Shown here one piece after another: positions 57,815 through 64,000 of a DNA stretch of 64,000 bases. The stretch is from contig NZ_JAUYUS010000100.1 in assembly GCF_030694575.1 (NCBI RefSeq), positions 87,182-151,181 of the forward strand, written 5' to 3'. This stretch comes from Parvibaculum sp. GTDB taxonomy: Bacteria; Pseudomonadota; Alphaproteobacteria; Parvibaculales; Parvibaculaceae. Positions within the stretch are counted from its first letter, which is position 1. Each line of letters opens with the position of its first letter. Position numbers and translations under genes: made by a program. The notes beneath the pieces are model-generated. The model saw only the letters and a program-made list of their open reading frames with translations. It was not told the DNA's origin and did no database searches.

Positions 57815-58124
57815 CGATCGTCTCTCCCGACGCCTTGGCGACACGAACCTTGCGGCCGTCTTCCAGCGTCTTGAACCCAACTCGCGTCGGCTTGCCCGTC
57901 TTCGGATCCTGGATCGCGATATTCGACAGGTGCACCTTCGCCTCGCGCGACACGATGCCGCCCGTCGTCGTCTGCGACGGCTTCTCGTGACGCTTCACCA
58001 TGTTGACGCCCTGCACGAGCGCCTTGTTTTCCTTCGGGAAGACGGCGACGACATCGCCCTTCTTGCCCTTGTCCTTGCCGGTCAGGACGATGACCTTGTC
58101 GCCCTTTTTAATCTTCGCGGCCAT
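57807..58124 (-). CDS. rplX: 50S ribosomal protein L24
   Basis: A 105-residue assembly initiator. [23 protein letters not shown] motif; [20 protein letters not shown]. It shares one base with the rplN stop. Confidence 0.98.
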   Translation of the reverse strand: MAAKIKKGDKVIVLTGKDKGKKGDVVAVFPKENKALVQGVNMVKRHEKPSQTTTGGIVSREAKVHLSNIAIQDPKTGKPTRVGFKTLEDGRKVRVAKASGETIDG

Positions 58125-58492
58125 CAGAGCACCTCCGGCGCGAGCGACACGATCTTCATGTGGTTCTTCGCGCGCAGTTCGCGGGTCACCGGGCCGAAGA
58201 TACGCGTACCGATCGGCTCGCCCTGGTTATTGATCAAGACCGCCGCATTGCGGTCGAAACGGATGACGCTGCCATCGGCGCGGCGAATATCCTTCGCCGT
58301 GCGCACGACGACCGCCTTCATGACGTCGCCCTTCTTCACCTTGCCCCGCGGAATCGCTTCCTTGATGCTGACGACAATGATGTCGCCGACGGAAGCGTAC
58401 TTCCGCTTGGAGCCGCCAAGCACCTTGATGCACATCACACGACGCGCACCAGAGTTGTCGGCAACCTCCAGGTTGGTCTCTTGCTGGATCAT
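58124..58492 (-). CDS. rplN: 50S ribosomal protein L14
   Basis: A 122-residue protein at the subunit interface. [20 protein letters not shown] and [20 protein letters not shown] are signatures. Confidence 0.98.
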   Translation of the reverse strand: MIQQETNLEVADNSGARRVMCIKVLGGSKRKYASVGDIIVVSIKEAIPRGKVKKGDVMKAVVVRTAKDIRRADGSVIRFDRNAAVLINNQGEPIGTRIFGPVTRELRAKNHMKIVSLAPEVL

Positions 58493-58538
58493 GACTTCAT
58501 CCGCCTTGCTCGAACCGGTTCCTGCATCCCAAAAAGGA

Positions 58539-58775
58539 TCAGGCCTCGTCCGTAAAAACTTCCCACTTCTTCAGCTTCGAAATCGGGCGGCACTCGCGGA
58601 TCTTCACGATATCGCCAACCTTCGCCGATTTGTTCTCGTCGTGCGCGTGGTACTTCTTCGAACGGCGCACGATCTTCTTCAGGAGCGGGTCCTGAAAGCG
58701 GCGTTCGACATTCACCACGATTGTCTTTTCGTTCTTGTCGCTGACCACGACACCTTGAAGGATTCTCTTCGGCAT
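58539..58775 (-). CDS. rpsQ: 30S ribosomal protein S17
   Basis: A 78-residue protein. [20 protein letters not shown] and [20 protein letters not shown], and [16 protein letters not shown] are present. Confidence 0.98.
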   Translation of the reverse strand: MPKRILQGVVVSDKNEKTIVVNVERRFQDPLLKKIVRRSKKYHAHDENKSAKVGDIVKIRECRPISKLKKWEVFTDEA

Positions 58776-58785
58776 TTTCGTGTCC

Positions 58786-58992
58786 TCAGCTCTTGCTTGC
58801 CGGCTCGGCGCTGCGCTGCCGCTGGATCGTCTTGATCCGCGCGATATCGCGGCGCACCTGGCGCATCTGGTGAACCTTCTCGAGTTGACCGCTGGCGCCC
58901 TGAAAACGCAGGTTGAATTGCGTCTTCTTCAGCTTCAGGAGCTCGTCCTGCAACTGGTCCGGCGTCAGGTCTCGTACATCGCTGGCCTTCAT
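58786..58992 (-). CDS. rpmC: 50S ribosomal protein L29
   Basis: A 68-residue tunnel-exit protein. [20 protein letters not shown] and [20 protein letters not shown] are signatures. Confidence 0.98.
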   Translation of the reverse strand: MKASDVRDLTPDQLQDELLKLKKTQFNLRFQGASGQLEKVHQMRQVRRDIARIKTIQRQRSAEPASKS

Positions 58993-59037
58993 GGCCTTAC
59001 CCTTTCATTCGTCCGCCCGGGGGCGGGGTCTTAATTC

Positions 59038-59457
59038 TCAGGCGTGCTCGCCGGGACGGGCAACGAACCGCGTCTTGATCGGCAGCTTCGCCGCACCGAG
59101 ACGCATGGCCTCTTCGGCGACCGCGAGCGGAACGCCATCGATCTCGAACATGATGCGGCCCGGCTTCACGCGGGCGGCCCAGTATTCCGGCGCGCCCTTG
59201 CCCTTACCCATTCGAACTTCGGTCGGCTTCGAGGAAACCGGCACGTCCGGGAAAATCCGGATCCACACGCGGCCCGCACGCTTCATGTGACGGGTAATCG
59301 CGCGGCGCGCCGCCTCGATCTGCCGGGCCGTGATGCGGGCCGGCTCCTGCGCCTTGAGGCCGAAAGCCCCAAAGTCGAGATTCATTCCGCCCTTGGCCTT
59401 GCCATGGATGCGGCCCTTGTGGGCCTTGCGGAACTTAGTGCGCTTCGGTTGCAACAT
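59038..59457 (-). CDS. rplP: 50S ribosomal protein L16
   Basis: A 139-residue protein near the A site. [20 protein letters not shown] and [20 protein letters not shown], then [20 protein letters not shown]. Normal length. Confidence 0.98.
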   Translation of the reverse strand: MLQPKRTKFRKAHKGRIHGKAKGGMNLDFGAFGLKAQEPARITARQIEAARRAITRHMKRAGRVWIRIFPDVPVSSKPTEVRMGKGKGAPEYWAARVKPGRIMFEIDGVPLAVAEEAMRLGAAKLPIKTRFVARPGEHA

Positions 59458-59490
59458 GGTCGAAACTCTCTTCGCTCAATTCTTGCCGTA

Positions 59491-60201
59491 TCAGCCGCGA
59501 TCGTCGCGGCGCGAACGGCCACCACCGGAATCGCCACCCTCCAGCGCGCGGCGTTCGGACGCCATCGGATCGTGCTCGAGGATCTCGCCCTTGTAGATCC
59601 AGACCTTGACGCCGCACGTGCCGTAGGCGGTCTTCGCCGTCGCGACGCCGTAGTCGATGTCGGCGCGAAGCGTGTGCAGCGGCACACGGCCCTCGCGATA
59701 CCACTCCGTCCGCGCGATTTCGGCACCGCCGAGACGGCCCGCGCAGTTGATGCGGATGCCGCCGGCGCCGAGACGCATGGCGGACTGCACTGCCCGCTTC
59801 ATCGCCCGGCGGAACGCAACGCGGCGTTCGAGCTGCTGGGCGATATTCTCCGCGACCAGCGTCGCATCGATCTCGGGCTTGCGCACTTCAACGATGTTGA
59901 GATGCACTTCCGACGCTGTGATCTTACCGATCTCGCGGCGCAGCTTTTCGATGTCCGCGCCCTTCTTGCCGATCACCACGCCCGGACGGGCGGTGTGGAT
60001 CGCCACGCGGCACTTCTTGTGCGGACGCTCGATCACGATCTTCGAGACGCCGGCCTGCTTCAGCTGCTTCTCGAGGATCTCGCGGATCTTGATGTCTTCG
60101 TGCAGCAGCTTGCCGTACTCGTGACGGCCGGCGAACCAGCGCGAATCCCAGGTCCGGTTGATGCCCAGGCGCAGTCCGATTGGATTGACCTTGTGACCCA
60201 T
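59491..60201 (-). CDS. rpsC: 30S ribosomal protein S3
   Basis: A 236-residue mRNA-entry protein. KH domain GxxG in [39 protein letters not shown] start. Basic Gly/Arg tail. It shares one base with the rplV stop. Confidence 0.98.
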   Translation of the reverse strand: MGHKVNPIGLRLGINRTWDSRWFAGRHEYGKLLHEDIKIREILEKQLKQAGVSKIVIERPHKKCRVAIHTARPGVVIGKKGADIEKLRREIGKITASEVHLNIVEVRKPEIDATLVAENIAQQLERRVAFRRAMKRAVQSAMRLGAGGIRINCAGRLGGAEIARTEWYREGRVPLHTLRADIDYGVATAKTAYGTCGVKVWIYKGEILEHDPMASERRALEGGDSGGGRSRRDDRG

Positions 60202-60581
60202 CAGGCTTGCTCCTCGACTTGGCGCACGACAATCGTGATCTGGCTGAACGGCTTCTCGATCCGCCCGACGCGGCCGCGAGCGCGCGCGTGCCAGCGCTTC
60301 ATAACCAGGTTCTTGCCCACATAGGCCTCGGAGACGACGAGATCGTCGACGTCGAGGTCGTGGTTGTTTTCCGCATTCGCGATCGCGCTCTGCAGGATCT
60401 TCTTCACGTCGCCCGCGATCCGCTTGCGCGAGAAGGTGAGATCGGCGAGCGCCGTTTCGACCTTCTTGCCGCGAATGAGCTGCGCGACGAGGTTGAGCTT
60501 CTGCGGGCTTACCCGAAGCATCCGGCCGATGGCCTGCGCTTCGTTCTCGGGCAGGCGACGCTTGTTTGCAGCTTTGCCCAT
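60201..60581 (-). CDS. rplV: 50S ribosomal protein L22
   Basis: A 126-residue tunnel-wall protein; long beta hairpin near the C-terminus ([20 protein letters not shown]). [20 protein letters not shown] is the N-terminal signature. Confidence 0.98.
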   Translation of the reverse strand: MGKAANKRRLPENEAQAIGRMLRVSPQKLNLVAQLIRGKKVETALADLTFSRKRIAGDVKKILQSAIANAENNHDLDVDDLVVSEAYVGKNLVMKRWHARARGRVGRIEKPFSQITIVVRQVEEQA

Positions 60582-60584
60582 GAC

Positions 60585-60863
60585 TTAGCCCTTCTTCGTT
60601 TTCTTGTCGGACGTATGACCGAAGTAGGTCCGCGTCGGCGAAAACTCACCGAACTTGTGGCCCACCATGTCCTCGGTCACGAGCACGGGAACGTGCTTCT
60701 TGCCGTTATGGACACCGAATGTGAGGCCGACAAACTGCGGCAGGATCGTGGAGCGGCGGCTCCACATCTTGATTACTTCCTTGCGGCCCGAAGAGCGCGT
60801 GGTTTCCGCCTTCTTCAGGAGGTAGCCATCCACGAAGGGACCCTTTTTGAGAGAACGTGACAT
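60585..60863 (-). CDS. rpsS: 30S ribosomal protein S19
   Basis: A 92-residue head protein. [20 protein letters not shown] and [20 protein letters not shown] are signatures. Confidence 0.98.
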   Translation of the reverse strand: MSRSLKKGPFVDGYLLKKAETTRSSGRKEVIKMWSRRSTILPQFVGLTFGVHNGKKHVPVLVTEDMVGHKFGEFSPTRTYFGHTSDKKTKKG

Positions 60864-60874
60864 ATCGAGCTCCC

Positions 60875-61714
60875 TTAACCCTTCTTCTTCTTCTGATGAC
60901 GGCTACGAACGATGTACTTGTCCGTTGCCTTGTTGGCGCGCGTCTTTTTGCCCTTGGTCGGCTTGCCCCAGGGGGTAACCGGGTGACGGCCGCCCGAGGT
61001 GCGGCCTTCGCCGCCGCCATGCGGATGGTCGACAGGGTTCATGACGACGCCACGAACGTGAGGACGCCAGCCGAGCCAGCGATTACGGCCCGCCTTCGCG
61101 ATGGTGATGTTCGAATGGTCCGGGTTCGACACCGCACCGATCGACGCCATGCAGGTCGCCGGAACCATGCGCTGTTCGCCCGACGACAGGCGGAGCAGCG
61201 CGTAGCCCTGGTCGCGGCCGACGAGCTGCACATAGGTGCCCGCCGAACGCGCGATCTGACCGCCCTTGCCCGGCTTCATCTCCACATTGTGGACGATGGT
61301 GCCGACCGGAATGTTCGCCAGCGGCATCGCATTGCCCGGCTTCACGTCGACGCGGTTGCCCGAGACGACCACGTCGCCCGGCGCAAGACGCTGCGGCGCC
61401 AGAATGTAGGCGAGCTCGCCGTCTTCGTACTTCACCAGCGCGATGAACGCCGTGCGGTTCGGATCGTATTCGAGCCGTTCGACCGTCGCCGGCATGTCGT
61501 ACTTGCGGCGCTTGAAATCGACCATGCGATAGCTGCGCTTGTGCCCGCCGCCCCGGAACCGGACCGTGATACGGCCATGGTTGTTGCGGCCGCCGGACTT
61601 GGTCAGTCCTTCGGTGAGGCCCTTGACCGGCTTGCCCTTGTAGAGGGCGGAGCGGTCGACCAGCACGAGACCGCGCTGGGCGGGGCTTGTCGGTTTATAT
61701 TTTTTCAATGCCAT
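60875..61714 (-). CDS. rplB: 50S ribosomal protein L2
   Basis: A 279-residue protein essential for subunit joining and peptidyl transfer. [20 protein letters not shown], and [20 protein letters not shown] with the conserved His. Normal length. Confidence 0.99.
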   Translation of the reverse strand: MALKKYKPTSPAQRGLVLVDRSALYKGKPVKGLTEGLTKSGGRNNHGRITVRFRGGGHKRSYRMVDFKRRKYDMPATVERLEYDPNRTAFIALVKYEDGELAYILAPQRLAPGDVVVSGNRVDVKPGNAMPLANIPVGTIVHNVEMKPGKGGQIARSAGTYVQLVGRDQGYALLRLSSGEQRMVPATCMASIGAVSNPDHSNITIAKAGRNRWLGWRPHVRGVVMNPVDHPHGGGEGRTSGGRHPVTPWGKPTKGKKTRANKATDKYIVRSRHQKKKKG

Positions 61715-61716
61715 GA

Positions 61717-62007
61717 TCAGAGCCCGGTCGTCACATCGATCGAGTGACCTTCTTCGAGGGTCACGATCGCTTTCTTGAAATCGCTCTGCCGTCCCGCGAT
61801 ACCGCGGAACCGCTTGGTCTTGCCCTTCCGGATCAGCGTATTGACCGCCTTCACCTTCACGTCGAAGAGCTTCTCGACCGCTTCCTTGATCTTCGGCTTC
61901 GTCGCGTCCGGAGCCACCTTGAAGATGACCTGGTTCGCTTCCGAGGCCATCGTCGCCTTTTCAGTGATTACCGGCGACACGATGATGTCGTAATAACGCT
62001 CGTTCAT
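61717..62007 (-). CDS. rplW: 50S ribosomal protein L23
   Basis: A 96-residue tunnel-exit protein. [20 protein letters not shown] and [20 protein letters not shown] match. Its ATG overlaps the rplD stop by 4 bases. Confidence 0.98.
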   Translation of the reverse strand: MNERYYDIIVSPVITEKATMASEANQVIFKVAPDATKPKIKEAVEKLFDVKVKAVNTLIRKGKTKRFRGIAGRQSDFKKAIVTLEEGHSIDVTTGL

Positions 62008-62624
62008 TTGAAGCGAGCCTCCAGGCTCTCGACCGCGGCCTTGGTCAGCACAAGCTTCTCGCGGCGCAGAATGTCGTACACGTTGATGCCCTGAACCGGC
62101 AGCACATCAACATTCGGAAGGTTGCGGGCCGCGAGCGCGAAGTTCGCGTCCAGCTCCTCGCCGTCGATTACGAGAACCGACTTGAGGCCGAGCTTCTCGA
62201 ATGCATCCTTCGCGGCTTTCGTCTTCGGCTCGGCAAGCTTCGCCTCGTCGAGAATGACGAGGTTGTCGCTCTTCGCCTTGGCCGACAGCGCCAGCTTCAG
62301 CGCGAGCGAGCGAACCTTCTTCGGCAGATCGAACGCATGGCTGCGGACGACCGGACCGAAAGCCTTGCCGCCGCCGCGGAACTGCGGCGCCTTGCGGTCG
62401 CCGTGACGCGCGCCGCCCGACCCCTTCTGCTTCACGAACTTCTTGCCCGTGAGCGCGATTTCGGACCGGCCCTTGGTCTTGTGCGTGCCGGCCTGCCGCT
62501 TCGCGAGCTGCCAGGCCACCATGCGATGCAGAATATCGGTGCGCGGCTCAAGCGCGAAAACGTCGTCCGTCAGATCGACGGAACCGGCCTTCTTCGCTTC
62601 AAGTGTCGTTACGTCGATTTTCAT
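62004..62624 (-). CDS. rplD: 50S ribosomal protein L4
   Basis: A 206-residue protein. [20 protein letters not shown] is the tunnel loop. The ATG at 62624 overlaps the rplC stop by one base (TGATG); an in-frame GTG three bases upstream is less likely. Confidence 0.98.
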   Translation of the reverse strand: MKIDVTTLEAKKAGSVDLTDDVFALEPRTDILHRMVAWQLAKRQAGTHKTKGRSEIALTGKKFVKQKGSGGARHGDRKAPQFRGGGKAFGPVVRSHAFDLPKKVRSLALKLALSAKAKSDNLVILDEAKLAEPKTKAAKDAFEKLGLKSVLVIDGEELDANFALAARNLPNVDVLPVQGINVYDILRREKLVLTKAAVESLEARFK

Positions 62625-63379
62625 CACGCACCTTCCTGACCGGCTTCTTCGGCCGGTGACTCTGCGGGAGCTTCCACGGCCGGAGCAGCGGCAGCTTCCT
62701 CGCCGTTGCGGCGGAACGCGCCCGGAACGGGAACGCCTTCCGGCAACTTGCTCTTCACGGCGTCGCGCACGAGCACCCAGCCGCCCTTCGAACCCGGCAC
62801 CGCGCCCTTCACCATGATGAGACCCTTGTCGGCGTCCGTGCGGACGACTTCCAGGTTCTGCGTCGTGATGCGCGTCGCGCCCATGTGGCCGGCCATCTTC
62901 TTGCCTTTGAAGACCTTGCCCGGATCCTGGTTCTGACCGGTCGAGCCATGGCTACGATGGCTGACGGAGACACCGTGCGTGGCACGCAGGCCGCCGAAAT
63001 TATGGCGCTTCATGACGCCCGCGAAACCCTTACCGATCGAGGTACCGCTGACATCGACATACTGGCCGGCGATAAAATGATCGGCCGTGAGCTCGACACC
63101 TACATCGAGCAGGTTGTCCGGGCTCACCCGGAACTCGACGAGTTCCAGTTTCGGCTCCACCGAGGCACGCGCGAACTGGCCACGCTGGGCGTTCGCAACA
63201 TTCTTCGCCTTGGCACGGCCTGTGCCGAGCTGAACCGCCGTATAGCCGTTCTTTTCATCCGTGCGCTGGCTGACAACCTGGCAGTTGTCGAGCTTCAGCA
63301 CCGTGACCGGGACATGACGACCGTCTTCCATGAAGAGACGGGTCATACCGACCTTTTTGACAATCACTCCGGAACGCAT
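62624..63379 (-). CDS. rplC: 50S ribosomal protein L3
   Basis: A 251-residue protein. [20 protein letters not shown] start; [20 protein letters not shown] is the signature with its conserved Gln site nearby. An Ala/Pro/Glu-rich C-terminal tail (about 25 residues) is added. GAGGA lies 9 bases before the ATG at 63379; the ATG at 63388 is too close. Confidence 0.98.
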   Translation of the reverse strand: MRSGVIVKKVGMTRLFMEDGRHVPVTVLKLDNCQVVSQRTDEKNGYTAVQLGTGRAKAKNVANAQRGQFARASVEPKLELVEFRVSPDNLLDVGVELTADHFIAGQYVDVSGTSIGKGFAGVMKRHNFGGLRATHGVSVSHRSHGSTGQNQDPGKVFKGKKMAGHMGATRITTQNLEVVRTDADKGLIMVKGAVPGSKGGWVLVRDAVKSKLPEGVPVPGAFRRNGEEAAAAPAVEAPAESPAEEAGQEGA

Positions 63380-63418
63380 GGGTCCCATTCCTCGTTTTGA
63401 TCGACGATCCGGCTCGAC

Positions 63419-63727
63419 TTAGAGCTTGATCTCGACATCCACACCGGCAGCAAGATCGAGCTTCATCAGCGCATCGACCGTCTGGGGCGTGGGGTCTACG
63501 ATGTCGAGCACACGCTTGTGTGTCCGAATTTCAAATTGCTCGCGGCTCTTCTTGTCGATGTGCGGGCCGCGCAGCACGGTGAACTTCTCGAGCCGTGTCG
63601 GAAGCGGGATCGGACCGAGCACCTGCGCGCCGGTACGCTTCGCCGTATTGACGATCTCCCGGGTCGAAACGTCGAGCACGCGGTGATCGAAGCCTTTCAA
63701 CCGGATGCGGATCTTCTGCCTTTGCAT
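63419..63727 (-). CDS. rpsJ: 30S ribosomal protein S10
   Basis: A 102-residue protein, also NusE in antitermination. [20 protein letters not shown] and [20 protein letters not shown] are signatures. First gene of the S10 operon, after tuf. Confidence 0.98.
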   Translation of the reverse strand: MQRQKIRIRLKGFDHRVLDVSTREIVNTAKRTGAQVLGPIPLPTRLEKFTVLRGPHIDKKSREQFEIRTHKRVLDIVDPTPQTVDALMKLDLAAGVDVEIKL

Positions 63728-63775
63728 TTTCGTCCTCGTGCCTCTCGGCCCTGCGCTTTCGCGACTTTAGAAGTG

Positions 63776-63799
63776 GGGGCGCGAGGTCTCCCGCGCCCC
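63776..63799. repeat. GC-rich inverted repeat after tuf
   Basis: GGGGCGCG at 63776-63783 and CGCGCCCC at 63792-63799 form a hairpin 12 bases after the tuf stop on the minus strand. No T-run follows, so termination may be partial, leaving tuf and rpsJ linked. Confidence 0.4.
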
Positions 63800-63810
63800 A
63801 GTCACCTTGT

Positions 63811-64000
<190 letters not shown>

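Overview
The window is GC-rich chromosomal DNA from an alphaproteobacterium. The evidence is a MipZ-type ParA ATPase, clpS-clpA, an ATP12-family F1 assembly chaperone, a DUF1489 gene, and an S10/spc/alpha ribosomal supra-operon without rpsD beside rpoA or rpmJ after secY. Gene content resembles Rhizobiales/Parvibaculum-like bacteria, but the genus is inference. There is no prophage, plasmid, transposase or CRISPR; this is core chromosome with small accessory pieces.

Layout. 1-4.1 kb: 3' end of a RidA gene, a FemAB-like GNAT, a HIT protein, a beta-propeller lipoprotein and a VOC protein. 4.2-10.1 kb: clpA-clpS (minus), a SPOR-containing D,D-carboxypeptidase (plus) and mipZ (minus), the last two converging with overlapping stop codons inside a bidirectional terminator. 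10.3-14.2 kb: a translationally coupled operon of a glutamine-synthetase-like ligase, an aldehyde dehydrogenase and an iron-type alcohol dehydrogenase. 14.2-16.9 kb: a small secreted protein, panC, an alpha/beta hydrolase and DUF1489. 16.9-26 kb: leucine/isovalerate catabolism (biotin-dependent acyl-CoA carboxylase, TetR regulator with candidate operator, thiolase, isovaleryl-CoA dehydrogenase) plus a PAP2 phosphatase and a GST. 26-31.4 kb: Kelch protein, MgtE, tRNA-Leu(GAG), CysH with a siroheme-type dehydrogenase, an orphan FliN-like protein and LipB. 31.7-36.8 kb: an autotransporter with six 50-residue repeats, an unknown gene, and a bactofilin-like membrane protein. 37-41.6 kb: propionyl-CoA carboxylase (pccB-pccA) and the ATP12 chaperone. 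41.6-47 kb: a nested inverted-repeat element, AsmA, a HAD phosphatase, an RluA-type pseudouridine synthase, CrcB and RarA. 47-49.4 kb: bfd-bfr with iron-box-like repeats, then a Do-type protease. 49.6-64 kb: the ribosomal supra-operon from rplQ back to the 3' end of tuf, all on the minus strand.

How it works together. Most genes are housekeeping: protein quality control (ClpAPS, Do protease), division-site control and wall trimming (MipZ, D,D-carboxypeptidase), iron storage and release (Bfr, Bfd), sulfate assimilation (CysH with siroheme supply), lipoyl and pantothenate synthesis, branched-chain and odd-chain acyl-CoA breakdown, and translation. No obviously new large system is present. The most open items are the ligase/dehydrogenase operon, the bactofilin-like membrane protein coupled to an unknown gene, the orphan FliN, the nested inverted-repeat elements, and the regulatory sites at bfd-bfr and at the carboxylase/TetR gap.
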